A stretch of DNA of 27,902 nt from CADCWN01 sp039810045 (GCA_039810045.1 JBDHWF010000039.1:1-27902), one strand, 5' to 3'; shown: positions 1-7,926, numbered from the stretch's first letter. Translations and numbers: made by a program. The notes: generated by a model not told the origin, from the letters alone.

Positions 1-18
1 TTGAGGAGGGCTGGCTGA
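1..18 (+). CDS. 3' end of an upstream gene, probably rnpA (partial)
   Basis: The first 18 bases read in frame 1 as Leu-Arg-Arg-Ala-Gly followed by TGA at 16-18. This stop overlaps the yidD start by one base (TGATG), so the two genes look translationally coupled. In most bacteria the gene just before yidD is rnpA, the RNase P protein, which has a basic C-terminus. The assignment rests only on gene order and overlap; five residues cannot identify a protein. Confidence 0.35.
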   Translation: MRRAG

Positions 19-227
19 TGAGAAAAGTGCCGCTAGCAATGATCGCCTTCTATCAGCGATGGATCTCTCCGCTCTTTCCCAATACCTGCCGCTTCCACCC
101 CTCTTGTTCACAATATACCTATGAGGCGATTGAGAAATATGGGATCCTCAAAGGCGGCTTGCTAGGGGCATGGCGGATCTTGCGGTGTAATCCCTACAAC
201 AAAGGTGGGTTTGATTACGTACCGTAG
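18..227 (+). CDS. yidD: Membrane protein insertion efficiency factor YidD
   Basis: This 69-aa protein matches the YidD family over its whole length. It has an N-terminal amphipathic stretch with YQRWISPLFP, then CRFHPSCSQY at residues 24-33, and a C-terminal LRCNPYNKGGFDYVP. The family cysteines C24, C30 and C57 are present. YidD is a small peripheral membrane protein that helps the YidC insertase place proteins in the inner membrane; that role is family knowledge. The start is ATG at 18 behind GGAGG at about 4-10, and it overlaps the stop of the preceding frame. The yidC gene follows after 246 bases, a longer gap than is usual inside this cluster. Confidence 0.95.
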   Translation: MRKVPLAMIAFYQRWISPLFPNTCRFHPSCSQYTYEAIEKYGILKGGLLGAWRILRCNPYNKGGFDYVP

Positions 228-473
228 CCTGGACTGTTTGCTGAGGCAGCGCAAGCAGCCCAGTGCAGCATGCGACGAAATGACGCGCACTGCGTAAATG
301 AGAGTGGCGTTCTGGCATCTGGTACAGTAAGCTAGTTTCTTGCAAGTTGCTGATAGTGACCAATACCAACGCTTGTGTCGAAGAACAATTGCCTGATCAC
401 GTGCTGATGCGTCAGCAGTATGGTGGAGCAATACAATGGGCCACGTTGAGCGCGTGGCGGGAGGCAGCGGATA
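228..473. other. Intergenic gap between yidD and yidC
   Basis: This 246-base stretch interrupts an otherwise tight cluster. The open frames on the minus strand here lack recognisable motifs and run back into yidD, so I do not call them. I see no convincing terminator and no clear promoter hexamers. It could hold a weak promoter or leader for yidC. Confidence 0.4.
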
Positions 474-1586
474 GTGCTTAGCCCCAACCTTTTCCCGCTT
501 GTGTCAATTCCGATCTGGAATCAGTTTGTTGGGTTGATGAAGCTTGGCCTGGAAACACTCGCGCATCTGACGGGTAGTCCGGGCTTGGCGATTATCATCT
601 TTACGGTATTAATCAAGCTGGTGCTCACCCCGTTGACTTTACGGACGATTAAGTCGCAGCGGGCGATGCAAGACCTGCAGCCAAAGATCAGAGCCTTACA
701 GAAACGCTACGGCGATGATCGGCAGAAGCTCTCTGCCGAGCAGATGCGGCTCTACCAGGAACACAACGTTAATCCGATGGCGAGTTGTCTGCCGATGCTG
801 TTTCAGTTGCCGATCTTTTGGGGACTGTATCAGAGTCTGACCCAACTTTCCCATACCGCTGGTGGGCCATTTCAACAGTCATTCCTCTGGCTCAGTTCGC
901 TGGCGGTGCCCGATGCTTTGCATATCATGCCGTTCGTGGCGGCCTTCTTCCAACTGATCCAAACGCGAATGTCGATGCCCACCGGGAAGTTCAAGCCAAC
1001 CGATCCGCAGCAGCGGATGATGACCAATATGATGCAGTTCATGCCCATTACGGTGATCTTCTTTGGTTGGACCTTCCCCGCTGGCCTAGTACTCTACTGG
1101 GCGACGCAGAGTATTTTCGGCGCGGTGCAACAATACTGGATCACTGGTTGGGGGGCCTTGCGCGAGTGGGTGCCGTTCCTGCCCGAAGTTGTGCGCTATA
1201 CGCCCCCTGATCCCGATGAGGTCGACGAGAGCCGGGTCGTCGTTACTGGCACTGATGGCACTCGTCCAGTCGTGCAACGTGGTGGCCTGATGGGGTTGCT
1301 CAGTAAACAGATTGAACGCGTTGAGCAGCAGCGGATGGTTGCTGAGAATGCTGCTGGCGATGGTACGACCACGCTGAGCCAGGGGACGGGCGGACGCAAC
1401 AATGGCACCGCAAAGCCAACAGCGGGGCAAGCGCAACGCAATGGAAAGAACCAGCGGGCGCGGGCGAATGCGGCGGACGATGATGCCGAAGATACGCCTA
1501 AGCCTGTGCCGGGGCCACGGATTTCCGTGAAGAAAACAAAGCCCAATTCAGCGGGAGAATTTCCTGATACTGGTAGTTCTGGCTAA
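474..1586 (+). CDS. yidC: Membrane protein insertase YidC/Oxa1/Alb3
   Basis: This 370-aa protein carries the Oxa1/YidC insertase domain at about residues 15-220. The domain contains hydrophobic segments near 36-56, 103-122, 145-163 and 188-215, plus the cytoplasmic hairpin after TIKSQRAMQDLQPK. The short N-terminus without the large periplasmic domain is the Gram-positive-like form. The groove position that is Arg in E. coli and Bacillus YidC appears to be Lys48 (VLIKLVLTP). The last 120 or so residues are a low-complexity tail rich in Gln, Gly, Asn and Lys, probably cytoplasmic and possibly ribosome-contacting. The start is GTG at 474 with GGGAGG at 459-464, nine bases upstream. YidC inserts and folds inner-membrane proteins, alone or with SecYEG. 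Confidence 0.95.
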   Translation: MLSPNLFPLVSIPIWNQFVGLMKLGLETLAHLTGSPGLAIIIFTVLIKLVLTPLTLRTIKSQRAMQDLQPKIRALQKRYGDDRQKLSAEQMRLYQEHNVNPMASCLPMLFQLPIFWGLYQSLTQLSHTAGGPFQQSFLWLSSLAVPDALHIMPFVAAFFQLIQTRMSMPTGKFKPTDPQQRMMTNMMQFMPITVIFFGWTFPAGLVLYWATQSIFGAVQQYWITGWGALREWVPFLPEVVRYTPPDPDEVDESRVVVTGTDGTRPVVQRGGLMGLLSKQIERVEQQRMVAENAAGDGTTTLSQGTGGRNNGTAKPTAGQAQRNGKNQRARANAADDDAEDTPKPVPGPRISVKKTKPNSAGEFPDTGSSG

Positions 1587-1776
1587 TTGTGCTTTGCGGT
1601 GCCTGACGCATTGCGCGGGTGGCATACAAGACAGAATGCGGGCTGCTATTATTGCCAATGAAATTGCTGTGGCGATAGTGCGGCGATGAGCCGTAGGACG
1701 TTCCGCTACGTTTTGTTGGCGCAGGGGCGATCAGCCTGGATAAGCTGCGGGGGAGCAATAGGAGGATGGGAGAAGT

Positions 1777-2511
1777 ATGGACCGCCGCAATAGTGTGGAG
1801 ATTCAAGCGATCTCAGTTGATGAGGCCGTACGCTTAGCCCTGGAACAACTGGGCCGTACCCGCGAAGAAGTGGAAGTAGAGATTCTGGCTGAGCCCACTG
1901 GCAGTGGGTTGGATGAAGAAGAAGCGTTAGTGCGCGTTACGGTGCGCGGTCAGGCTTCGCAGCCAACGCATAGCAGTGGTGGTGGCGCAGCGCGGCCTCC
2001 TGCACGCGCCACCGCTGTTCAGCAGGTCGTCTCCGCCCCTGATGAACAAACGCAGGTAGCGATTGATGTGACGACAGAACTGCTTGGGGCGATGGGCTTT
2101 CAGGTGAGCGTTGTCCCGCAGGCGGTTACCGAGGATGAAGGCAATAACGCGCCAACAATCGGCGTCAATGTGTTGGGCAATGATCTGGGGATGTTGATTG
2201 GCCGCCGTGGTGATCACCTGGCCCAGCTGCAATATCTAGTCAATCTGATGGTCACGCGGCGGATTGGGCATTGGGTGCGTGTATCTGTTGATGTTGAGGG
2301 GTATAAGCGGCGGCGTGAAGATTCCCTTGCTGGGCTTGCTGGGCGCGTGGCGCGGCAGGTAGCGCGCAGCGGGCGGCCTGTTCAACTTGAGCCGATGCCA
2401 GCGAATGAGCGGCGGATTGTCCATCTCTCGCTGCGTGATGATCCTGATGTGCTGACTGAGAGTAGCGGCGAAGGGGAGATGCGCCGCATTACCGTTCTGC
2501 CAAAGCAATAG
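1777..2511 (+). CDS. jag: RNA-binding protein Jag/KhpB (Jag_N-KH-R3H)
   Basis: This 244-aa protein has the three Jag modules in order. The Jag_N domain is at about 1-52 (SVEIQAISVDEAVRLALEQL). A Gly/Pro/Ala-rich linker follows. The KH domain spans about 92-172 with its GxxG loop GRRG at 142-145. The R3H domain spans about 175-244, with Arg212 and His216 forming the R-x3-H signature. In Gram-positive bacteria KhpB pairs with KhpA and binds many RNAs, affecting cell elongation and division; that role is family knowledge. The ATG follows GGAGG at 1761-1765. It lies 190 bases after yidC on the same strand, as in many genomes. Confidence 0.93.
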   Translation: MDRRNSVEIQAISVDEAVRLALEQLGRTREEVEVEILAEPTGSGLDEEEALVRVTVRGQASQPTHSSGGGAARPPARATAVQQVVSAPDEQTQVAIDVTTELLGAMGFQVSVVPQAVTEDEGNNAPTIGVNVLGNDLGMLIGRRGDHLAQLQYLVNLMVTRRIGHWVRVSVDVEGYKRRREDSLAGLAGRVARQVARSGRPVQLEPMPANERRIVHLSLRDDPDVLTESSGEGEMRRITVLPKQ

Positions 2512-2521
2512 CATTCTTTGC

Positions 2522-2569
2522 ACCAAGGGCCGCCGCCGCTAAAAGCTTTCAGCGGCGGCGGCCCTTGGT
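2522..2569. terminator. 19-bp perfect hairpin between jag and the PRC-barrel gene
   Basis: The arms at 2522-2540 (ACCAAGGGCCGCCGCCGCT) and 2551-2569 are perfect reverse complements, separated by a 10-base loop. It begins 10 bases after the jag stop and ends 16 bases before the end of the converging PRC-barrel gene, so it can stop transcription from both sides. Neither strand has a clear run of T after the stem, so it is not a textbook intrinsic terminator. Confidence 0.8.
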
Positions 2570-2585
2570 AGTGCAGTGAGCGTTA

Positions 2586-2921
2586 TTAGCGCTCGACGCC
2601 CCAGAAGCCAAAGATTTTTGACTCGTACTCTGCGCTGACGTTATACGGCACATCGGGTGCAATTGGTGGCGCCTTGCCAATATCGTCGGCCACCTTATCC
2701 AGACGCAAGCGATCACCTAAAAACTCTAGCGCCCGTAAGGGAACTGGGAACCGTGCCTGTCCCAGCCCGCGCCCTTCTAAAATCCCAGCTGGGGTCATGA
2801 GCGCGTAGAAAACATCGTTCGCCTGAGTATCGACAACCAGATCGCTAATGATCCCCACGACATAGTCATTCTTGTCGAAAACATCCATTGCTCTGAGTCG
2901 TTCGTAGGAGACTACTGCCAA
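2586..2921 (-). CDS. PRC-barrel domain protein
   Basis: This 111-aa protein has a PRC-barrel-like fold at about residues 5-78, with the pattern 'DVFDKNDYVVGIISDLVVD' typical of that family. PRC-barrels occur in photosynthetic reaction-centre H subunits and in RimM, and also as free proteins of unknown role that bind partners or RNA. No membrane segment is visible. The likely start is TTG at 2921. An in-frame TGA lies two codons upstream, and a GGGGGG run at 2928-2933 with TGA after it makes a good Shine-Dalgarno sequence six bases away. The internal ATG at 2888 would cut into the domain. The gene is monocistronic or reads through from anmK; a promoter candidate lies at 2971-2979. Confidence 0.8.
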   Translation of the reverse strand: MAVVSYERLRAMDVFDKNDYVVGIISDLVVDTQANDVFYALMTPAGILEGRGLGQARFPVPLRALEFLGDRLRLDKVADDIGKAPPIAPDVPYNVSAEYESKIFGFWGVER

Positions 2922-2970
2922 AGCTCACCCCCCGCACTTCGATGATCCAAACGCCACTTTCTTGGGCCGC

Positions 2971-2979
2971 ACTATACCA
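2971..2979 (-). promoter_or_regulatory. Extended -10 promoter candidate for the PRC-barrel gene
   Basis: On the minus strand this reads TGG-TATAGT, an extended -10 element, about 50 bases before the TTG start and just past the anmK stop. No convincing -35 hexamer precedes it, which is tolerated in extended -10 promoters. It is predicted by eye only. Confidence 0.4.
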
Positions 2980-3004
2980 CATTGCCGAACCAGTTTGGGA
3001 GAGT

Positions 3005-4225
3005 TTACCAGAGCTTGCACTGCAAGCCTGGCGCAATCGCCCCCAGAATGGCGGGCCGGCTACTGCCAGTTGTCGTTGGTAGGGTGCCAGGTCGGCCATG
3101 GGCGGTCTCGTAGGCCAGCACTGCAAAGGCGAGGGCTTCTTTCGCATCGTTGGGAATCCCCCGGTCTTCTACATTGCCAATTGGGATGGGGTCCAAGGCC
3201 GCCATGAGCAGTTGGCGCAAGGTTTGATTATGCGCCCCACCACCACAGAGCAGCACCTGATCGAGGGTGGCGTGCGGGAGAATAAAGCGGTGGTAGGCGT
3301 CGGCAATCGAGCGTGCTGTCAGGGCGGTAGCGGTGGCGAGCAGGTCGGCGGCGGAGAGCCCAAGCGATTGGCCTTTGGTGTAAAACTCAGCGGCATAGGG
3401 CAGGCCAAACTGTTCACGGCCTGTACTTTTGGGTGGCTGGCGGGTGAAGTACGGATCTTCGAGGGCGTCAGCCAGCAACGGCTCACAGATGGTGCCACGG
3501 GCGGCAAGTGCGCCATCCTGATCGTATCTTTGACGGCCTTCGCTGATGATCTGCATCAATGCATCAATCAGCATATTGCCCGGGCCAGTATCAAAGGCCA
3601 GGATCCCCGCTGGCCCTTGCTGGCGGGTAAGGAGTGTAACATTGCCGATCCCCCCGATATTCTGAATCGCTAGCGATTCCTGATCCCCGAACAGCAGATA
3701 ATCGACGTACGGTACCAGCGGTGCCCCCTCGCCGCCTAGCGCGAGGTCAGCCACGCGAAAATCGTAAATGGTAGTTATTCCCGTGCGCGCAGCAATAATC
3801 GCTCCTGAGCCAATCTGCACGGTAACAGGGGCAGTGGGTAGGTCGCTGGAGCTGGGGTCGGGGTGGGGCGCGTGGTAGACCGTTTGCCCATGTGATCCGA
3901 TCAGGTCAACCGCGCTTGGCGGCACGCCAGCGTCAGCAAGGAGTTGCAGGGTGGCGGCGGCGAATGCTTCACCCAACAGTACGTCAATCTGGGCTAGCCG
4001 GGGGATCGTGCCGAGGTTGGGCGGGAATAGGTCGAAAATTGCGGCGCGCAGGGCGGACGCAAACGGAGTAGTACTTTGGGCGACGAGCGCCACCTGGCGA
4101 CGTTGCCCGTCTGCGGTGGGGGCGATCCGCACCAGCGCGGCGTCAATGGCGTCGACTGATGTGCCAGACATCAGGCCAACTACCAGCCGTGATTGTTCGC
4201 TACCAGCTGCTGATTCAAGCATCAT
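3005..4225 (-). CDS. anmK: Anhydro-N-acetylmuramic acid kinase
   Basis: This 406-aa protein matches AnmK over its whole length. It has the phosphate-binding GLMSGTSVD at 17-25, SHGQT at 111-115, GGIGN at 191-195 and FDTGPGN at 211-217, plus a late LLCGGGAHN nucleotide-site segment. AnmK hydrolyses 1,6-anhydro-MurNAc and phosphorylates it to MurNAc-6-phosphate, salvaging cell-wall sugars in the cytoplasm. It starts at one of two adjacent ATGs (4225 or 4222) behind GAGG. The glycosyltransferase stop is 16 bases upstream, so it is probably the last gene of the wzm-wzt operon. Its partner MurQ is not in the window. Confidence 0.94.
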   Translation of the reverse strand: MMLESAAGSEQSRLVVGLMSGTSVDAIDAALVRIAPTADGQRRQVALVAQSTTPFASALRAAIFDLFPPNLGTIPRLAQIDVLLGEAFAAATLQLLADAGVPPSAVDLIGSHGQTVYHAPHPDPSSSDLPTAPVTVQIGSGAIIAARTGITTIYDFRVADLALGGEGAPLVPYVDYLLFGDQESLAIQNIGGIGNVTLLTRQQGPAGILAFDTGPGNMLIDALMQIISEGRQRYDQDGALAARGTICEPLLADALEDPYFTRQPPKSTGREQFGLPYAAEFYTKGQSLGLSAADLLATATALTARSIADAYHRFILPHATLDQVLLCGGGAHNQTLRQLLMAALDPIPIGNVEDRGIPNDAKEALAFAVLAYETAHGRPGTLPTTTGSSRPAILGAIAPGLQCKLW

Positions 4226-4241
4226 CGTTCCTCACCCACTG

Positions 4242-5438
4242 CTACGACTTCGCGACAATCGCTGCTGCCTGCCTGATCGCTTGCTGGTACCCCGCCAGCG
4301 TGCGAGTGAAGCTGTGTGCGGTACTAACGAAGGCGCGGGCCCGCGCGCCGATAGGATCGGCCCAGCCTGCAAGAGTGCCAGCCTGAATAAACGCCCGGAC
4401 GATTGCGGCCTCTGCTGGTGGCCCAAGCGGGATCTTTACACACGCATCGTCGGGAACTTCCGCAAATGCGCCAATATCGCTTACTAACGTGGCGCGGCCT
4501 GCTGCCAGCATACGGAGCAGGCTGCCAGATGTTTCACCACCTGTCGGCCAGCGCAGGTTGACACAGAGATCAGTGGCAGTGAGCAGTTGTTCAAACTCCG
4601 CAGCGCTGACGCGTCCAAGCCAGCGTGTTACTGGTTCTAGTCCGTGCATCCGGGCAAAGGTGCAGGGGGTATAGTGCGGTGAGGCTGCCCCGGCGATCAG
4701 GAAAAGGGCGTCAGGGAGGTGGTAGAGCGCCCGTGCAAAGGCGGTCAGAGCTACTTCAAGCCGCTTTTCTGGGATTAGATTGCCCAAGGCGGCGATCACC
4801 AACGTGTCGGGCGCGATGCCAAGTTGGGCGCGGGCAGCGGTGCGGTCGCCCAACGGCAGGAGGGGTACACCATGGGGGGCAATGATCACCTTCGCTGTTG
4901 GGCAGTGCCGCAGGAGTTCAGCGCGAGCGTAGTCGCTATGCACGATAGTGACGAGGCTTTGCTCAACTACCCGTTCGCATAAAGGGATCTGCTGATAGCT
5001 GAGGGTCGTCGGGCGATTTTGGAGGAGGTCATCAGCGGCTTGTTTGCCTAGCGTGCCGTATCGCGCCTGCATCTCCGCCCGGTACGCCGCCGCAGCAGTT
5101 GGGCCTTCGTGCAACGCCCGCCAGCGTTGCAGGTGCTGGAGGGTAATGTCGTGCAATACGCAGATTCCGGGGTGTTCCTCAGCCTCACGCAAGATATAGG
5201 CGTGTTCTGGGCTGTTGCCAAGTTGGTAGAGTCGTAATAGCGGTGCGCGCTGTTGGGCGAATTGGCTGACGCGTACGATAGTAACGGGAATAGCTAATGG
5301 CGCTGGCTCTGGGGCATCGTCAGCCAACACAATCGTCAGGGCGTATGCCGTAGCGAGCGTGGGGAGTAGTTCACTACTGTATTGCCCGATGCCGCTACTA
5401 CTGGGTGGCAGCGGAGTAAAGATAGCGAGTTGATTCAT
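4242..5438 (-). CDS. GT4-type glycosyltransferase
   Basis: This 398-aa protein has the two Rossmann lobes of a GT-B glycosyltransferase. The N-lobe starts LAIFTPLPPSSSGIGQYSSEL. The C-lobe from about 205 carries ALGNLIPEKRLEVAL (Lys225 region) and the sugar-nucleotide segment PTGGETSGSLLRMLAAGR. In the family EX7E motif the first Glu is E302, but the second position is Met310. I recall this GETSGSLL variant in a subgroup of GT4 enzymes. Donor and acceptor cannot be told from sequence. The ATG overlaps the upstream stop by four bases (ATGA), so it is translationally coupled to the coiled-coil gene and the Wzm/Wzt exporter, and it probably builds or caps the exported glycan. Confidence 0.88.
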   Translation of the reverse strand: MNQLAIFTPLPPSSSGIGQYSSELLPTLATAYALTIVLADDAPEPAPLAIPVTIVRVSQFAQQRAPLLRLYQLGNSPEHAYILREAEEHPGICVLHDITLQHLQRWRALHEGPTAAAAYRAEMQARYGTLGKQAADDLLQNRPTTLSYQQIPLCERVVEQSLVTIVHSDYARAELLRHCPTAKVIIAPHGVPLLPLGDRTAARAQLGIAPDTLVIAALGNLIPEKRLEVALTAFARALYHLPDALFLIAGAASPHYTPCTFARMHGLEPVTRWLGRVSAAEFEQLLTATDLCVNLRWPTGGETSGSLLRMLAAGRATLVSDIGAFAEVPDDACVKIPLGPPAEAAIVRAFIQAGTLAGWADPIGARARAFVSTAHSFTRTLAGYQQAIRQAAAIVAKS

Positions 5439-5791
5439 TGTGGTGATGGAGGATCGATCGTTAACCGCGCTTCAAGCTCCCGTACGCGCTGTTGCAGTTC
5501 CGTCAGTTCGCGCAGTAATTCTTGCTCCCTGGCGTGGTGCAACGCTTCCAGACTGAGTAAGGCCGCATTGAAATGGTTCTGCTGTTCAACAATGGGGTTG
5601 ATATACCAGCGCAGCAGCAAGCGGATTGCTTTGCGGCTAGCGCCGACTACTGCCCCCAGGCGTCCGGCAGTCTCCAGCGGTAGGTGGGCATTAACCGTTG
5701 CCCAGCGCTCGGCCTGCGCTCGCCACTGGGCCTGCAACCGTTCGCCTGCGGTGGGTAATGGCGAGATAGTAGGCTGGGTGGGGGTGGTCAC
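5435..5791 (-). CDS. Small coiled-coil protein of a glycan-export operon
   Basis: This 118-aa protein has no enzymatic motif. Residues of about 50-75 contain a basic amphipathic stretch and the motif RWYINPIVEQQNHFN. The stretch from about 76 to 112 is a heptad-rich coiled coil (REQELLRELTELQQRVRELE). I have seen similar 'WY-x-PIVEQQ-x-FN' stretches at the start of methyltransferases and glycosyltransferases in polysaccharide clusters, so this may be the same module as a separate protein. It overlaps wzt and the glycosyltransferase by four bases on each side. A role as scaffold or membrane tether for glycan enzymes is a guess. Confidence 0.75.
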   Translation of the reverse strand: MTTPTQPTISPLPTAGERLQAQWRAQAERWATVNAHLPLETAGRLGAVVGASRKAIRLLLRWYINPIVEQQNHFNAALLSLEALHHAREQELLRELTELQQRVRELEARLTIDPPSPQ

Positions 5792-7068
5792 GGGTTGCTC
5801 GTACTCGCCATGATGGCGGGTGTCTGGGTGGAATCAGCTTTCGTCGATACAACAGGCGTGGCGTCGACCCATTGGTGATCTACCTGCAATAACGGGCCTG
5901 GTTCGACCGCAAGGTGCAAATGGATTTCCTCGTTGCCAATGATCAAATCGTGAACTGGATCATGCAGCAATGCTTCGATTAATAGATCATCCGTGTGGAG
6001 TGGTAGTGCTGGGAAGTGGCAGGTTGTCCCACGCGGTTCACCAGCTGTTGTTGGTGGTAGGGGATGGCGACCTTCCCAGAGGAGTAAGCCAAGGGTGGTA
6101 CGCCAGCGCACAATCACGTCGAGCGGACTTTGATCGTCGCCAATGACCGTTAGTTCGAGCGCGAATGGTATTTCTGGTTGTAATTGCTGGATTGGTTCAC
6201 CTGTGCGATCACGGAGAATGACTTTGGCGAATTGGGCGAGGCTACGCTGACCATTAGCCGATAGCGTCGATTGCCCTGACACAGTCATGCTGCCAGTGCC
6301 TTCGCGTAATTGCAGCCGGGCATACTCTGTCAGGACATCTTCTACTTCGCCATCAGCCAAGACTTTGCCGCTGGAAAGGAGCACCGCCCGGTCACAGAAC
6401 TCGCGTACCTGCTCACTACTGTGGGAGACGAGGAGGATCGTGACCTCTTTTTGTTGCAAACCGCGGATGGCATCGTTGCAGCGGCGTTGGAAGGCGGCAT
6501 CACCAACCGAAAGCACTTCATCGATCACCAAAATCTCCGGGTCCATATTGATGGCAGTCGCGAAGCCCAGCCGCATGAACATCCCCGAAGAATAGTATTT
6601 TACTGGGGTATCAATGAAGCGTTCTAGCTCGGCAAACTCGACAATCGACGCAAACTTCTCGCGCATTGCCCGGCGGCCAAACCCATAAATTGAGCCATTG
6701 AGAAAGATATTATCGCGGCCACTCAGTTCGGGATGAAAGCCTGCCCCAAGTTCGAGCATGGCATAGGTTCTGCCACCCCGCCGAATTTCGCCACTGGTTG
6801 GTTCCAGAATGCCGGTGACGATCTTCAATAAGGTACTCTTGCCAGCGCCGTTGCGTCCTAGGAAGCCAACCGTTTCCCCCCGCTTGATGTTAAAGTTCAG
6901 ATCTTGGAGGGCGAAGAAACTTTCCGTGCTGCCCTTTTTCTGGCGGAAACGGCTAATCACCCAATCTTGCAGTGACTCATTCTGCTCGTGGTTAATCGTG
7001 AAACTGCGCGAAAGATGATCAAACTCAATCGCATTTTCAGCACTGAGGGTATTGGAGAGTCGACTCAT
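5788..7068 (-). CDS. wzt: Polysaccharide ABC exporter ATP-binding protein (Wzt-like)
   Basis: This 426-aa protein has an ABC ATPase domain at about residues 15-250. Walker A is GRNGAGKST at 71-79, the signature is YSSGM at 159-163, Walker B is ILVIDE at 179-184, and the switch histidine is H216. The TagH/Wzt subtype is shown by 'LELGAGFHPELSGRDNIFLNG' around 105-125. A separate C-terminal domain at about 275-405 is beta-rich and resembles the Wzt C-terminal carbohydrate-binding domain that recognises the capped end of O-antigen. The ATG overlaps the wzm stop by four bases. It powers export of lipid-linked polysaccharide or teichoic-acid-like glycan across the cytoplasmic membrane with Wzm. 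Confidence 0.93.
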   Translation of the reverse strand: MSRLSNTLSAENAIEFDHLSRSFTINHEQNESLQDWVISRFRQKKGSTESFFALQDLNFNIKRGETVGFLGRNGAGKSTLLKIVTGILEPTSGEIRRGGRTYAMLELGAGFHPELSGRDNIFLNGSIYGFGRRAMREKFASIVEFAELERFIDTPVKYYSSGMFMRLGFATAINMDPEILVIDEVLSVGDAAFQRRCNDAIRGLQQKEVTILLVSHSSEQVREFCDRAVLLSSGKVLADGEVEDVLTEYARLQLREGTGSMTVSGQSTLSANGQRSLAQFAKVILRDRTGEPIQQLQPEIPFALELTVIGDDQSPLDVIVRWRTTLGLLLWEGRHPLPPTTAGEPRGTTCHFPALPLHTDDLLIEALLHDPVHDLIIGNEEIHLHLAVEPGPLLQVDHQWVDATPVVSTKADSTQTPAIMASTSNP

Positions 7069-7844
7069 AGGTGTTCTCCCAACCGCCGATTGAGTGAAAT
7101 GAAGAAGAGATAGCCTAGAATCATGATCACGAAGCAGGTCAGTCCGGCTCGAACGTCGAAGCTAAAGCCAGGCTGCGCCCCTAGATAGAGGATTGTTCGA
7201 TATTGCTCGATAATTGAGGCCATCGGGTTGAAGCGAAAGACCCAACCTGCTGTTTCTGGGTAGGTTTGTTTGATGTCGTAAAAGACTGGCGTGAGAAAAA
7301 ACCAGGCCAGAAGTACGACTTCCAGGATCACCCCAGTATCACGGAAGATGACATTCAATCCGGCCAGGAATAGCCCAAGACCAACTAGCAGCATTGCCTG
7401 AATGATGATTAGCACTGGAATATACGCGATCCAGCCGGTAAATGGTAATCCGAAAAAGGCCATCAGCAAGAACAGGATTGGCATAGCCAGCAGGAAGTTA
7501 ATGGCTTCAGAAATGACGGCGGAGATTGGGAGTAGCACACGCGGAAAGTAGACTTTGGTGATGATTGTTCTGTTATCAATCAGGCTGGTTGCGGCTGAGT
7601 TGAGGCTACGTAAGCACCAGTTCCACGGCAAGAGGCCGATTAATACAAACACTGGAAAATTCACAACACCAGTGGGAAAGATCTTGGTGAAGACTAGTGT
7701 ATAAACGAGCATCATCAGGAGCGGATTGAGCAGTGACCAGAGAAACCCCAGAAAGGAGTTTTTGTAGCGAACCTTGAGGTCCTTCGTCACCAGATTACGG
7801 ACGAGGCTACGATAGGCGATCAGTTCCTGCGCTCTGGCAACCAC
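7065..7844 (-). CDS. wzm: Polysaccharide ABC exporter permease (Wzm-like, ABC-2 family)
   Basis: This 259-aa membrane protein starts with an amphipathic segment ending in DLKVRYKNSFLGFLWSLLNPL, the ABC-2 polysaccharide-permease signature. About six transmembrane segments follow, near 33-54, 62-80, 103-130, 140-163, 172-189 and 233-251. It forms the channel for Wzt. The start is GTG at 7844 with GGGGA about ten bases upstream; there is no Met before residue 44, so the GTG is well supported. It is the first gene of the operon wzm, wzt, coiled-coil, glycosyltransferase, anmK. Confidence 0.92.
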   Translation of the reverse strand: MVARAQELIAYRSLVRNLVTKDLKVRYKNSFLGFLWSLLNPLLMMLVYTLVFTKIFPTGVVNFPVFVLIGLLPWNWCLRSLNSAATSLIDNRTIITKVYFPRVLLPISAVISEAINFLLAMPILFLLMAFFGLPFTGWIAYIPVLIIIQAMLLVGLGLFLAGLNVIFRDTGVILEVVLLAWFFLTPVFYDIKQTYPETAGWVFRFNPMASIIEQYRTILYLGAQPGFSFDVRAGLTCFVIMILGYLFFISLNRRLGEHL

Positions 7845-7926
7845 GTATGCTTTATCCCCTCATTGGCGTTGTACAGCAGCTGTGTGTCCACAGCAACTTC
7901 TCCTACTGCAAACGCCTAATCGCCAC

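Noticed and set aside
148..431. Two minus-strand open frames in the yidD-yidC gap
   Set aside because: Both run into yidD, have no Shine-Dalgarno and show no family resemblance; composition looks random.
785..1210. Open frame of 141 codons in another frame inside yidC
   Set aside because: It lies wholly within yidC, has no ribosome site and no recognisable motif; yidC is certain.
3098..3673. 191-codon plus-strand frame opposite anmK
   Set aside because: It is antisense to the conserved anmK catalytic region, which explains the open frame in GC-rich DNA.
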